DNA of 64,000 nucleotides from Thermomonas sp. (GTDB lineage Bacteria > Pseudomonadota > Gammaproteobacteria > Xanthomonadales > Xanthomonadaceae). The stretch's first letter is position 1; every line of letters starts with the position of its first letter. The notes beneath the pieces were generated by a model. That model searched no databases. It had not been told where the DNA came from and saw only the letters and a list, made by a program, of their open reading frames with translations. Below, in pieces: positions 55,950 to 64,000 of this stretch. The DNA lies in NCBI RefSeq assembly GCF_029945965.1, contig NZ_JAQSDO010000015.1, positions 124,001 to 188,000 on the forward strand. Direction: 5' to 3'. The position numbers and the translations under genes were made by a program.

Positions 55950-57785
55950 TCATACGAGCGGCTGTGCGCCACTGCGCGGCGGGAAGCGCACCATCCAGCC
56001 TTCGCGTTGCTGGGTGCGCACGCTCAGGCGCGTGTAGGAATTTGCGGTGCAGTACAGGCCGAAAAAGTGGTCGAGCATGCACGACATCAGGTAGACGCCG
56101 GAACCCACGTACTGGCTCTCGTCGAATTCCAGTTCGATCTCGGTGCCGCGCACGAATGCCTGCCGTGGTGCCTGTCCGATGCGCGTGGTCGATGGGCCAC
56201 CGGATACGTTGGTGATGCCGGCGATCTGCTTGCGCACGGTGACCGAGTCGGCGAAGTTGTAGAGGCTCAGGATCTCCAGCAACGCTTCGCGACCCCCATC
56301 AATAATCGACAAGTGGTTGAGCGACAGGTGCGAGATCAGCCGCCATTGGTTGGCCATGCGCATTGGCGCACGCCAGGTCCCGCTCGGCTTCTTCAGCAGA
56401 CGGGCGCTGGCGATCACGCCGCCTTGTTCCAGTTGCAGATTGCTTTCCTCGCCGCCGAACGGCAGCGCGGATGGCAGGTCGCGGTTGGTACAGGTCAGGC
56501 TGAGCGAAAGCGTGTCCACCACAGGAGCGCGCGGATTCATGTCGCGATCGACCAGGCTGATCATCACGTCGGTGCCATCGTCGTTCGGAAGTAACGATGG
56601 GCGTCGCTGCAGATACCAGTAGTGCCCGTCGCCGTCGTCATGCAGGCCGTGTTTCACGGAGTAGGCCGGATGGAACTCGACCACCTCGTGGCTGCTCGGG
56701 TTGCGACTGAACTTGCGCACCCAGTCGACCGAGTAGACCTCCAGCCCCAGCGGGCGGCGCACGTCAGGCACGATCTGGTATTCGTGGCGTTCCTGCGAAA
56801 CCCGGATCGGCTCACCCTGCTGCTTGAACAGGTTGACGATTGGCGTACAGAACAACTTGAAACTGTCTGCGGAGACGGTCTGTTCCAGCCGCTGCAGGCG
56901 ATCCGGCCGGCCGAATGCACTCAGCTCGATGGTGAGTTCCGCGGCACGCTGGAAGCGTGAGAAATCCAGGCCATCGATATCGATGAACAGGAATTTCTCC
57001 GGCAGCACGAAGAATTCCTGGATCAGTCGGTAGCCAAGGAAGGATCGCGGGTCGTAGTCGAGTAGGGCGTCGTCGTCGCCGTACCCGACCGGCTGCAAGG
57101 CCGAGGCGGGCAAGCGCAATGGTGGCACCTGGGTGGCGTCATCGGGCGCACGCAGGGTGATGCCGGCAACCGAATTGAGCAGGACCTCGTGCAGCGCGTG
57201 CACCAGCGGGCTTTCGCCGTCCAGGTACAGCCGCAGGCGATTGATCGGCAGCTTCGACAGGTCGGTCTGGCCGGTGGCTTCGATGCGGATGCGCAGCGTC
57301 GCGATGGTCTCGTCATGGGTCACCGCGAAGGCGGAGCGCTCGGCCGCCTCCAGGCGTGCATCTGCAATCTTGATCGGCCAGACCTCGACCGGGTAGCCGG
57401 TGCGATAGCGAACCGGCAGGCCTTGCACGGGCCGACTCAGCAGCTCGCTGTGCCGCGGCAGTTCCTGCATCGTGCTGATCTCGGCGCCCGGCGCCAGCTG
57501 CAGCTGGGCGATCGACATCGATGGCACCGGTCGCAGGAAGTGCGGATACAGCACCGACAGCAAGGCTTCGGTGATCTGCGGGAATTCGTCATCGAGTTTT
57601 TTGTGGATACGCGAAGTCAGGAACGCGAATGACTCGATGATGCGTTCCACGTGCGGGTCTTCGCAGACCTCGCCTTCCATCTGCAGGCGCGAGGCGATCT
57701 TCGGGTACTTGGAGGCGAACTCCTTGGACAGGCGTCGAAGGTAGGTCAGTTCGTTCTCGTAGTACGGCAGCAGATCTTCGAGCAT
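55950..57785 (-). CDS. tssF: T6SS baseplate subunit TssF
   Basis: 611 aa from ATG 57785 (MLEDLLPYYENELTYLRRLSKEFASKYPKI, the canonical beginning). ERIIESFAFLTSRIHKKLDDEFPQITEALLSVLYPHFLRPVPSM, RRPLGLEVYSVDWVR, NLQLEQGGVIASARLLKKPSGTWRAP, HLSLNHLSI and LDHFFGLYCTANSYTRL follow the TssF family to the end. Overhanging partner of TssG in the wedge. Upstream at 57827-57832 is a GATATC box. Confidence 0.95.
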   Translation of the reverse strand: MLEDLLPYYENELTYLRRLSKEFASKYPKIASRLQMEGEVCEDPHVERIIESFAFLTSRIHKKLDDEFPQITEALLSVLYPHFLRPVPSMSIAQLQLAPGAEISTMQELPRHSELLSRPVQGLPVRYRTGYPVEVWPIKIADARLEAAERSAFAVTHDETIATLRIRIEATGQTDLSKLPINRLRLYLDGESPLVHALHEVLLNSVAGITLRAPDDATQVPPLRLPASALQPVGYGDDDALLDYDPRSFLGYRLIQEFFVLPEKFLFIDIDGLDFSRFQRAAELTIELSAFGRPDRLQRLEQTVSADSFKLFCTPIVNLFKQQGEPIRVSQERHEYQIVPDVRRPLGLEVYSVDWVRKFSRNPSSHEVVEFHPAYSVKHGLHDDGDGHYWYLQRRPSLLPNDDGTDVMISLVDRDMNPRAPVVDTLSLSLTCTNRDLPSALPFGGEESNLQLEQGGVIASARLLKKPSGTWRAPMRMANQWRLISHLSLNHLSIIDGGREALLEILSLYNFADSVTVRKQIAGITNVSGGPSTTRIGQAPRQAFVRGTEIELEFDESQYVGSGVYLMSCMLDHFFGLYCTANSYTRLSVRTQQREGWMVRFPPRSGAQPLV

Positions 57786-57826
57786 GGCGTTCCCGCGCGT
57801 GGCCGGGTGACGCGGAATGCGCACCC

Positions 57827-57832
57827 GATATC
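57827..57832. promoter_or_regulatory. GATATC box upstream of tssF
   Basis: CCCGATATCAGC, 42 bp before the tssF start. On the coding strand it reads TGATATCGGG and shares GATATCGGG with the site before the CHAT gene. Confidence 0.3.
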
Positions 57833-57929
57833 AGCACAGGCTAGATAGCCATCGACGATGCGGCCATTTGCCGGAAGGCGTATGCACTCTGGATTCGCGT
57901 CGGTTGAAGCGTGCGTTGGAGCCTGAGAT

Positions 57930-57949
57930 GGCGGCCATCCATGGCCGCC
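57930..57949. repeat. Inverted repeat after mltA
   Basis: GGCGGCCAT-CC-ATGGCCGCC, a perfect 9-bp stem about 20 bp past the mltA stop. No T run; weak terminator or stabilising hairpin. Confidence 0.5.
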
Positions 57950-57968
57950 CTTTGCTACTCAAGGTGCA

Positions 57969-59783
57969 TCAATCCTCGACGCAGAAGTCTGGATCCGGCA
58001 CTGCGCAATCGCGCAGTTCGGCGGGGCCACCACGGGTCTTGATGCCGCTGGCAGCGGCGCTGCCAGCTACTGCCTTGGGCAGTAGCAGCCACATCTGCAC
58101 CGGCTGATTGGTTGCCAACGCCATCTTGCCGGCCTTGTCGCCGAAGCCCCAGAAGAAATCTCCGCGCACGCTGCCGCGGATCGCGCCGCCGGTGTCCTGG
58201 GCGAACACCAGGCGCTGCATCGGACCCTTGCCGCCTGGTTGCTGGCCATTGATGAAAACAGGTGCGCCCAATGGCGTGGCGCGTGGATCCACTGCCATCG
58301 AACGACCCGGGCTGAGCGGCACGCCAAGTGCGCCGATCGGACCTTCCGGGCCATCGCCGATGCGGCGGAAAAATACATAGCTGGGGTCGGTGATGCCGGT
58401 CTTGGGCACTGCAGCACCTTCGCCAACGGCCTGGCCTGCGGACTTGCCACTGCCATCGCCCTCGTATTCGGACATGTCCATGTGTGCACCGGCCGAAGAG
58501 CCGGATGATTTCGCACTGCTGGGTCGTGCGATCGAGGCGACAACGTCTTCCTCCGGCGGCACGTAGTCGCTGTCATCGGCCACCGGTGCGGTGAGTAGCG
58601 CGGCGATCATCGCCTCGACTTCGGCAGATTCGACATGGATCGCATCGGTACTGGCCGCTGGCCTGCTGCTGGCCGCAGGACGCGATGGGCGCTTCCCTTG
58701 TTTCTTGCCGCTGTTCGACGGTCTTGAAGTCGATGCAAATGCTGCGGTTCCGGATCCGCCACCGGACAGGGCCGCCACGATGCGTGCGACTTCATCATCG
58801 ACCGCGGAATTGCCGCCGGTTTTGCGCACGCCGCGAGTGCCGCCGGGGATGTCGATAGTCAGCGGCTCCGACAAGCCGCGTGCCTTGATTGCCTGCAGCA
58901 TCGTGTCGGAGTCGCCGCGGGTCGCGTTGGGCATGAACGGGAAGCCGTTCTGCTCGGCGTAAGCCAGGCGAATCAGGCCGCCATCCTTGAGCTGGATCTT
59001 GCCCGAACCCTGGATCTGCATCGACCACAGCTTGAACGGGTCGGCGACCCACGCCAGCACCGGCGCGTCGATGCCGTTGGCATCGATCTCCTGGCGGTTG
59101 TAGTAGGGGCGGATGGTGTCACCGATGATGCGTACGCGGTAACGCTTGTCGCGATTGTTTGGACTGACACCGGCCAGATCAATTTGGTACTGATGCGCAC
59201 CTGATTCACCGGTATCAGCACCGACCAACTTGCCTTGCGACACCTTCAGCCAACGGCTGGACTGGCCTGCGACCGTGCGCGAATCCACCATGTACATGTC
59301 GTTGGGGATGCCGTAAAGCGGATATTTGTAAGAGCCAGTGCGGTGCAGTGAGCCGGAGATCAACGGTTCGAAGTAGCCGGTCAGCTTGCCGGTGGCGCTG
59401 CGGGTCGAGGTCAGCATCTGGTAGGCATAGAACTCGTCGTGCATGAACTGCTGCAGCGCTTCATGGGTCTTGGGCAGCTTGGTCAGCCTGGCGCAGATTG
59501 GCGCCCATGCCGAGCGCCGCTTCATCGCCATGCAGTTGCTGGCGAAGCCAGCGCTGGTCTCCTCGAAGCTTTCGTTGTCCCAACCGGGGATCTCGTCGAA
59601 CAGCACCGGGACATAAGCGGCGGTCTTGGTTGCGAATGCAGGCCCCAGATCCGGGTTGACCGGCGTTGTGGGTGCATCCGGCGCACTTTGTGCAGCGGCA
59701 AGACTGCTGATGGCGATGCCCAAGGCCAGCAGTGGCGTGCGCAGCGGGTGCTTGCTGGTCGTACTTGGGACGGTGCGGTTCAT
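57969..59783 (-). CDS. mltA: T6SS-linked MltA-type lytic transglycosylase with 3D domain
   Basis: 604 aa with signal peptide (TPLLALGIAISSLAAAQ). MltA domain at about 120-330 (TGKLTGYFEPLISGSLHRTG, YPLYGIPNDMY, LAWVADPFKLWSMQIQGSG, IRLAYAEQNGFPF). A Ser/Lys/Ala-rich linker of about 110 residues (about 345-455) interrupts it. The 3D domain follows (DPSYVFFRR, GALGVPLSPGRSMAVDPRATPLGAPVFI, LVFAQDTGGAIRGSVRGDFFWGFG, with the catalytic Asp region). Ordinary MltA is about 365 aa and a lipoprotein; this enlarged form lacks a lipobox. Its place between the regulator and tssF suggests local peptidoglycan opening for T6SS assembly. Confidence 0.87.
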   Translation of the reverse strand: MNRTVPSTTSKHPLRTPLLALGIAISSLAAAQSAPDAPTTPVNPDLGPAFATKTAAYVPVLFDEIPGWDNESFEETSAGFASNCMAMKRRSAWAPICARLTKLPKTHEALQQFMHDEFYAYQMLTSTRSATGKLTGYFEPLISGSLHRTGSYKYPLYGIPNDMYMVDSRTVAGQSSRWLKVSQGKLVGADTGESGAHQYQIDLAGVSPNNRDKRYRVRIIGDTIRPYYNRQEIDANGIDAPVLAWVADPFKLWSMQIQGSGKIQLKDGGLIRLAYAEQNGFPFMPNATRGDSDTMLQAIKARGLSEPLTIDIPGGTRGVRKTGGNSAVDDEVARIVAALSGGGSGTAAFASTSRPSNSGKKQGKRPSRPAASSRPAASTDAIHVESAEVEAMIAALLTAPVADDSDYVPPEEDVVASIARPSSAKSSGSSAGAHMDMSEYEGDGSGKSAGQAVGEGAAVPKTGITDPSYVFFRRIGDGPEGPIGALGVPLSPGRSMAVDPRATPLGAPVFINGQQPGGKGPMQRLVFAQDTGGAIRGSVRGDFFWGFGDKAGKMALATNQPVQMWLLLPKAVAGSAAASGIKTRGGPAELRDCAVPDPDFCVED

Positions 59784-59933
59784 GGCTCATGCCTCCGCGG
59801 CCACGAAACCGGGCCGCGCATCAAGCTTCAGGCTGCGCCGGCCATCTTGTGGCGACAATACGGCGTACGCACTATGGCCCGAGGTGGGGCCTGCGGCTGC
59901 CCCGCATGGGGCTTGTTTCGGAGCCCTTTCTGG

Positions 59934-60608
59934 TCAGAGCCCTTGCAGCTTGCGCGAGGCCACCACTGCTTCGACCCGGTTGCGCACGTTCAACGCACGG
60001 AAGATCGCGGCCAAATGAATTTTCACCGTGCCTTCGCTGATGCCGAGGTCGCGTGCGATCAGTTTGTTCGGCTTGCCCTGCGACAGCAGCCGCATCACAT
60101 CGATCTGGCGCTCGGTCAGCAAGGTGCGCAGGCCTTCCAGAGAGCGGGCGGAATCGAATCCCTGTGGGCCGGCAGTGGCATCGGCGGGTTGCCAGCCTTG
60201 CGTCTGTGAATTGGCCAGCAGCAATGGCGGGATATAAACGCCCCCGGCCAGCACCAGCCGGATGGCCGACAGCATGATGTCTGGCGAATAGGCCTTGGGG
60301 ATGAAGCCGAGCACACCCATGTCGAGCAGCGAACGCATCAACTCCGGGTCTTCCGAACCGGACAGCACGATCACCGGCAGCAAAGGTGCCTGCGCACGCA
60401 GCTTGGCGATGTGTTGATGGCCCTGGGTGCCGGGCATGGCGATGTCCACAAGCGCCAGGTCCAGCTGGTCGGCATGCTCGGCGACCGCGCGTTCGAGCTC
60501 CTCGATGTTCATCGCCACCACTGCCTCGACGGTGGGATCAAGTTCAGCGAGCTTGATCTTGACCCCTTCGATGATCAAACGATGATCGTCTGCGATCAGC
60601 ACCTTCAT
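59934..60608 (-). CDS. NarL/LuxR-family response regulator
   Basis: 224 aa. Receiver domain with acidic pocket LIADDHRLI, phospho-acceptor Asp55 in LALVDIAMPG, and FIPKAY with the conserved Lys. The LuxR-type HTH at about 160-220 is LLTERQIDVMRLLSQGKPNKLIARDLGISEGTVKIHLAAIFRALNV with the last residues NRVEAVVASR. Lone regulator beside T6SS genes; no intact kinase is in the window. A candidate controller of the GATATC sites, one of which lies in its own upstream region (60665-60670). Confidence 0.92.
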   Translation of the reverse strand: MKVLIADDHRLIIEGVKIKLAELDPTVEAVVAMNIEELERAVAEHADQLDLALVDIAMPGTQGHQHIAKLRAQAPLLPVIVLSGSEDPELMRSLLDMGVLGFIPKAYSPDIMLSAIRLVLAGGVYIPPLLLANSQTQGWQPADATAGPQGFDSARSLEGLRTLLTERQIDVMRLLSQGKPNKLIARDLGISEGTVKIHLAAIFRALNVRNRVEAVVASRKLQGL

Positions 60609-60663
60609 TCACAAATTCCCCGGCGCGCGGTGTTGCGAACGCAACTGCGCTTTATGGCAGAGA

Positions 60664-60674
60664 CGATATCTCCC
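60664..60674. promoter_or_regulatory. GATATC box in the regulator/TraB divergent promoter region
   Basis: CGATATCTCCC, 56 bp upstream of the response-regulator start and inside the 184-bp divergent gap; identical over 11 bp to the reverse complement of the site at 36445-36455. Confidence 0.35.
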
Positions 60675-60792
60675 AACCAATGCGGCCAGCAATGGCAGGG
60701 CGCCGTTCCTAAGGCATAGCTCCGACGACATATGGCTGCAGGTGGTGTGCACGCAGAAGAATGAAAGACATCCGCGCCTGCCGGCGCAGCCC

Positions 60793-62181
60793 ATGAGTGT
60801 CGATGAGTTCCGATGCGCTCCAATGAGTAGGGCAGCACGCCAGCGCGCAGTCCTGACATACGCACGCAATCGCGCGGAATGGCGATGCTGGCGGACGTTG
60901 CCCATGGCATGGCTAATGATTGCATTGCTGGTGGTCATGTCCACGGCCAATGCAACGCAGCACGCCTCTTCCGGGCAGGATTCGATTCCAGTCGAGCCTA
61001 AGACGCAGATCGCCACGCCCAGGTCGCACGTGGCAACTCGCGGGATTTCCGCGCAGGCAGCCAATGAAGCGGCGGCGGCACAGCTCGAATCGACATCGCA
61101 AGACAAGCAGGACGCACAAGCCAGGCAAGTTGCGCAGGATGCCGCGCAGCAGGCATCGACTACGCCTGCAAATGCCACATCGGAACCTGGAATGCCGTCC
61201 GGCATGCCAGCGTCGGCGTCTTCGCCTGACGTGGCTGTCGCCGCGCCGGTCACGCTCGGCGCCACGCGTGGCGTGCTGTTCCGGATCTTCCCGCCCATGC
61301 CCACCGAACTCCCGGCCGAGCTCGCCGTTGCCGAGTCCGCCAACGTGGATGGCGGATCGCAAGCGAATGCGGCTAGCGCTGCACCGGCACAGATTGCGTC
61401 GACGCTCTCACGACCGCAGCCCAGCTATCTGCTGGGCACTATCCATTTCGGTAGCCCGGAAGAGCAGGGTATCGATTACGCGATCCTCGAAAAAGCGCTG
61501 GCCGGGGTTGAGACTTTCGTCAATGAGGCCAACCTCGACGAGGTATGGAAGCCGGCCTACGACGACTATCGCTGGTTGTCACCGGAACAGCCGCTGTCGT
61601 CGATGATCGGCAAGGACAGCTATGCCATGGCACGTTCGCTGCTGCCGAACGTGCGCGCGCAGGATCTGGTGCGGATGAAGCCATGGTCGGTGCTGGCCCT
61701 GCTGGAAGCGCGCGGCGAGACCGGCGGCGATACCAGCATGGATGGGCGCCTGCAACGCATCGCAAGTGCATCCGGCAAACGCCTGGTGCACCTTGAAACG
61801 CTGGAACAGCAGCTGAAGGCGCTGGATTGCGTGCCTGCAACTGAACATGCGCTGGTGCTGGACGAACGCCTGCGCGCACCGTGGATCCTGCGCGATGAAT
61901 CCGCGGCGGCGATGCGCTATTACCGCACTCGCAACCTGGGTGCGTGGCTGGCCGACATCGACCACATGTACGGCCTGAGCTATGCGGGCAAGGCGATCGA
62001 ACAACGTTCGCGCCATTGCCTGCTGGAAGAGCGCAACGCGCGCTGGGGCGGGCAACTGGAGACGTTGTTCCAGGACGGGCCAAGCTTCGTTGCGGTCGGT
62101 GCAGTGCACCTCGTGGGACCTGAAGGCCTGCTCGCGGTATTGCGCCGTGATGGGTATCGGATCGAGGAAGTGCCGCTATGA
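60793..62181 (+). CDS. TraB/GumN-family protein, membrane-tethered or exported
   Basis: About 462 aa from ATG 60793; ATG 60823 or GTG 60742 are possible because no clear ribosome binding site exists. A signal/anchor (LPMAWLMIALLVVMSTANA) is followed by about 130 residues of Ala/Gln/Ser/Pro-rich linker. The TraB/GumN domain then covers about 185-460, with the two diagnostic GxxH motifs PSYLLGTIHFG and FVAVGAVHLVG; YRTRNLGAWLADI lies between. The fold is an EreA/ChaN/TIKI-like metalloprotease or erythromycin-esterase clan, activity unproven. It is followed by tssK on the same strand. Confidence 0.83.
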   Translation: MSVDEFRCAPMSRAARQRAVLTYARNRAEWRCWRTLPMAWLMIALLVVMSTANATQHASSGQDSIPVEPKTQIATPRSHVATRGISAQAANEAAAAQLESTSQDKQDAQARQVAQDAAQQASTTPANATSEPGMPSGMPASASSPDVAVAAPVTLGATRGVLFRIFPPMPTELPAELAVAESANVDGGSQANAASAAPAQIASTLSRPQPSYLLGTIHFGSPEEQGIDYAILEKALAGVETFVNEANLDEVWKPAYDDYRWLSPEQPLSSMIGKDSYAMARSLLPNVRAQDLVRMKPWSVLALLEARGETGGDTSMDGRLQRIASASGKRLVHLETLEQQLKALDCVPATEHALVLDERLRAPWILRDESAAAMRYYRTRNLGAWLADIDHMYGLSYAGKAIEQRSRHCLLEERNARWGGQLETLFQDGPSFVAVGAVHLVGPEGLLAVLRRDGYRIEEVPL

Positions 62182-62275
62182 GTGGCTTTTTGCGTTTACA
62201 GGAATGCGTGGCACGAACTGCGGTGCGAACAGCGACTCAGGCGTGTTTTCAGGTGCTATTCCAGGAGTGTCGGGA

Positions 62276-63694
62276 ATGAGTGGAGAGCGGCAGGTTCATT
62301 GGGGGCAAGGTGCCTTCCTCAGTCCACAGCATCTGCAGGCGCAGGACACCTGGCAGCAGGCCGGCCGGCATGCCTTGCACCAGCGGTTGACACCGTTTCC
62401 GTGGGGCTATGAAGCGCTGCGCCTGCGCGAGGATGCATTGGGCAGTGGCATCGTCGATGTGGAACGCTTCGTGCTTGTCACCCGCGAAGGCGAGCGTCTC
62501 ATTGGTGGTTCGATCCAGACCGACCCCGGCAATACCCGAGTACTCCAGCGCAACATCGTCGAGCTCAAGGTTGCCAACAACGATCCGATCCCGCTGTGGC
62601 TGGTGTTCAACCGCGAGCGCGCATTGCAGGGCTTGGCCGCGCGCGAGTCCGAGCGCCTGCTGGCGCGGCATGCGCTGGCCACCGACAGCATGGCCGATGC
62701 CTACGATCCGCAGGCGCCCGCGGCCGATGTCGATTTCCTGCTGTACCAGCCAAATATCATCACCGGGTTGGACGAGAATGCCGAGGCCATCGTGCGTTCC
62801 TCCGACAGCTACAAGTTCGCGGAGCTGCTTCCTGCGGGGCCGGGCAAGTTCAAGCTCTCGCACGACTACATTCCGCCGACCACGGCGATCACCGCCTCGC
62901 ACAACCTGTCGCGCTGGACCCGGGCGCTGCGCGACCTGCTGGTGTCGCGTGGCCAGGACTTCGCCTCGACCAAGCGTCAGCGCGGCATCCGCGCGGCCTC
63001 GACCAGTGCGCAGGAAGTCATGCGAGTGGTGATGATGCAGACTTTCGCGCGCTACATCACCCAGTTCCAGGAACACGCGCGGTTGGGCAATATCGGCGCG
63101 TATGCGATGTACCAGGACCTGCGCCGACTGGTGGCTGAGTTCTCGGTGTTTTCCGAGGACATCGGTTATTTCGGCGAGTTGGCCAACAAGCCGCGCGAAA
63201 CCGAGCTTCCCGACTACGACCACGAAGACCTGCGGCGCTGCTTCCGGATTGGCTTCGACCGCGCCGAGGCCCTGATCAAGGCGCTGACCGTGGGCGCCGA
63301 GGTCGGGATTACATTGGCCTATGACGGGCGCTTCTACCGCGCCGACCTGCCGGCCAATCTGTTCGAGAACGACAAGACCCGCTTCTACCTGGCGTTCGAA
63401 TCGGAGTTGAAGGGCGCCGAATTGTTCGCGCGGCTCTCGCGCACTGGCAAGATCGCCTCGATCGACGAGATGCCGCGACTGCTCTCGGCGGCGCTATTCG
63501 GCCTGAAGATCGACCTGTTGCCGGTACCTCCGGAAGAGTTGCCGCAGAAGAGCCCGAACACGACGTACTTCCTCGTCGATACCACCCATCCTTTCTGGCA
63601 GATGATCAAGAACGGCCGCAACATCGCGGTGTTCTCCGACCTGCCGGCCGACTCGACCGTGATCAAGCTGTTCCCGGTCGCCACGCAGGACTGA
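62276..63694 (+). CDS. tssK: T6SS baseplate-membrane connector TssK
   Basis: 472 aa from ATG 62276. Family start VHWGQGAFLSPQHLQAQDTW, then PWGYEALRLREDALGSGIVDVERF, LLYQPNIITGLDENAE, SHDYIPPTTAITASHNL, MMQTFARYITQFQEHARLGNI, and the C-terminal neck/head FYLAFESELKGAELFARL, TTYFLVDTTHPFWQMIKNGRNIAVF. Connects the TssFG wedges to TssL/TssM. tssL begins 4 bp after the stop. Confidence 0.95.
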   Translation: MSGERQVHWGQGAFLSPQHLQAQDTWQQAGRHALHQRLTPFPWGYEALRLREDALGSGIVDVERFVLVTREGERLIGGSIQTDPGNTRVLQRNIVELKVANNDPIPLWLVFNRERALQGLAARESERLLARHALATDSMADAYDPQAPAADVDFLLYQPNIITGLDENAEAIVRSSDSYKFAELLPAGPGKFKLSHDYIPPTTAITASHNLSRWTRALRDLLVSRGQDFASTKRQRGIRAASTSAQEVMRVVMMQTFARYITQFQEHARLGNIGAYAMYQDLRRLVAEFSVFSEDIGYFGELANKPRETELPDYDHEDLRRCFRIGFDRAEALIKALTVGAEVGITLAYDGRFYRADLPANLFENDKTRFYLAFESELKGAELFARLSRTGKIASIDEMPRLLSAALFGLKIDLLPVPPEELPQKSPNTTYFLVDTTHPFWQMIKNGRNIAVFSDLPADSTVIKLFPVATQD

Positions 63695-63698
63695 ACGC

Positions 63699-64000
63699 AT
63701 GGCTCGACTTCTACACCACTTCATCCCCGTGTTTTCGTATGGCCTGGCGCTGGACGAGAAAGTCAACGCCGGTCAGGCCAGCGAGCCTGGCGCATCGATC
63801 GTGGCGAGCGCACGCGCGCTGATCGACCGCGCCAAGACCGCGGCACAGGCTGATGGCAAGCGCCCCGAGCAGGCCGACGGTGCCGCGTTCGCGGTGGCCG
63901 CCTGGATCGACGAGATCATGGCGCGCAACCCGACCTGGCTCACCGGCAGCATTCCGCTGCAGGTGACGATGTTCAACACCAACAACGCGGGCAACGAGTT
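63699..64000 (+). CDS. tssL: DotU/TssL-family T6SS protein, 5' part (3' end outside window)
   Basis: ATG 63699, at least 100 residues, open to the window end. AAFAVAAWIDEIMARNPTWL and IPLQVTMFNTNNAGNEF match the DotU/TssL core (DEI...W, LQ..LFNT..AG..FF). The inner-membrane anchor would be further downstream. Coupled to tssK. Confidence 0.82.
   Translation, partial: MARLLHHFIPVFSYGLALDEKVNAGQASEPGASIVASARALIDRAKTAAQADGKRPEQADGAAFAVAAWIDEIMARNPTWLTGSIPLQVTMFNTNNAGNE

Overview
The window is a GC-rich bacterial chromosome segment with dense, mostly overlapping operons and no insertion sequence, phage, or CRISPR array visible. Its gene content points to the Xanthomonadaceae/Lysobacteraceae (Lysobacter, Luteimonas, Thermomonas or relatives). 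The strongest markers are the acetylated-arginine operon argF'-argG-argE'-argB(A)-argC-argH-proB-proA (N-acetylornithine carbamoyltransferase, N-acetylcitrulline deacetylase, bifunctional N-acetylglutamate kinase/synthase), a FimX-like degenerate GGDEF/EAL protein of 693 aa, and a Lys/Ala-rich DksA. The genus is not settled by the sequence alone.

Layout. 1-5.2 kb: 3' end of a succinate-semialdehyde dehydrogenase, tRNA-Ala(CGC), rnd, an FGE-like lipoprotein and an M48 metalloprotease. 5.2-10.8 kb (mostly minus): PHA genes phaR and phaB, gluQ, fimX-like, epmB. 10.8-15.9 kb (plus): efp, mtaD-like deaminase, ubiG, a MupP/Gph-type phosphatase, a squalene/phytoene-synthase-like protein and folE2. 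efp and epmB face each other across one promoter region and form the EF-P beta-lysylation pair. 16-18.5 kb (minus): yidD-pyrC-M23 peptidase joined by ATGA overlaps. 18.5-26.4 kb: dksA-like, a GAF-GAF-GGDEF-EAL protein, the minus operon cysS-sufE-MFS, and a small exported protein. 26.4-36.2 kb: the arginine/proline operon, preceded by what reads as a classic translation-coupled transcription attenuator: a 15-codon leader rich in Arg codons, then mutually exclusive antiterminator and terminator hairpins.

36.2-46 kb: a compact three-gene plus-strand locus, namely an exported TPR-CHAT protease-like protein, a TpsB outer-membrane transporter and a 1477-aa TpsA beta-helix exoprotein ending in MBG/YDG-like repeats and three C-terminal cysteines. 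It is followed, tail to tail, by a frameshifted histidine-kinase pseudogene. 46-64 kb: a type VI secretion locus. An OmpA-like protein and a DUF4280 PAAR-like tip face a minus operon tssF-tssG-clpV(tssH)-vgrG-DUF4123-118 aa protein-521 aa Ala/Gln-rich protein. Upstream lie an MltA lytic transglycosylase and a NarL-type response regulator (minus), with a TraB/GumN protein, tssK and the start of a DotU/tssL gene on plus.

The most interesting items are the arginine attenuator, the exported CHAT/two-partner-secretion locus, the T6SS accessory cassette with the large Ala/Gln-rich coiled-coil protein, and a GATATC-containing motif recurring in four intergenic regions that links the TPS and T6SS loci. 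Start codons were chosen from ribosome binding sites, overlaps and family lengths. Homology statements come from motif recognition, not database searches.
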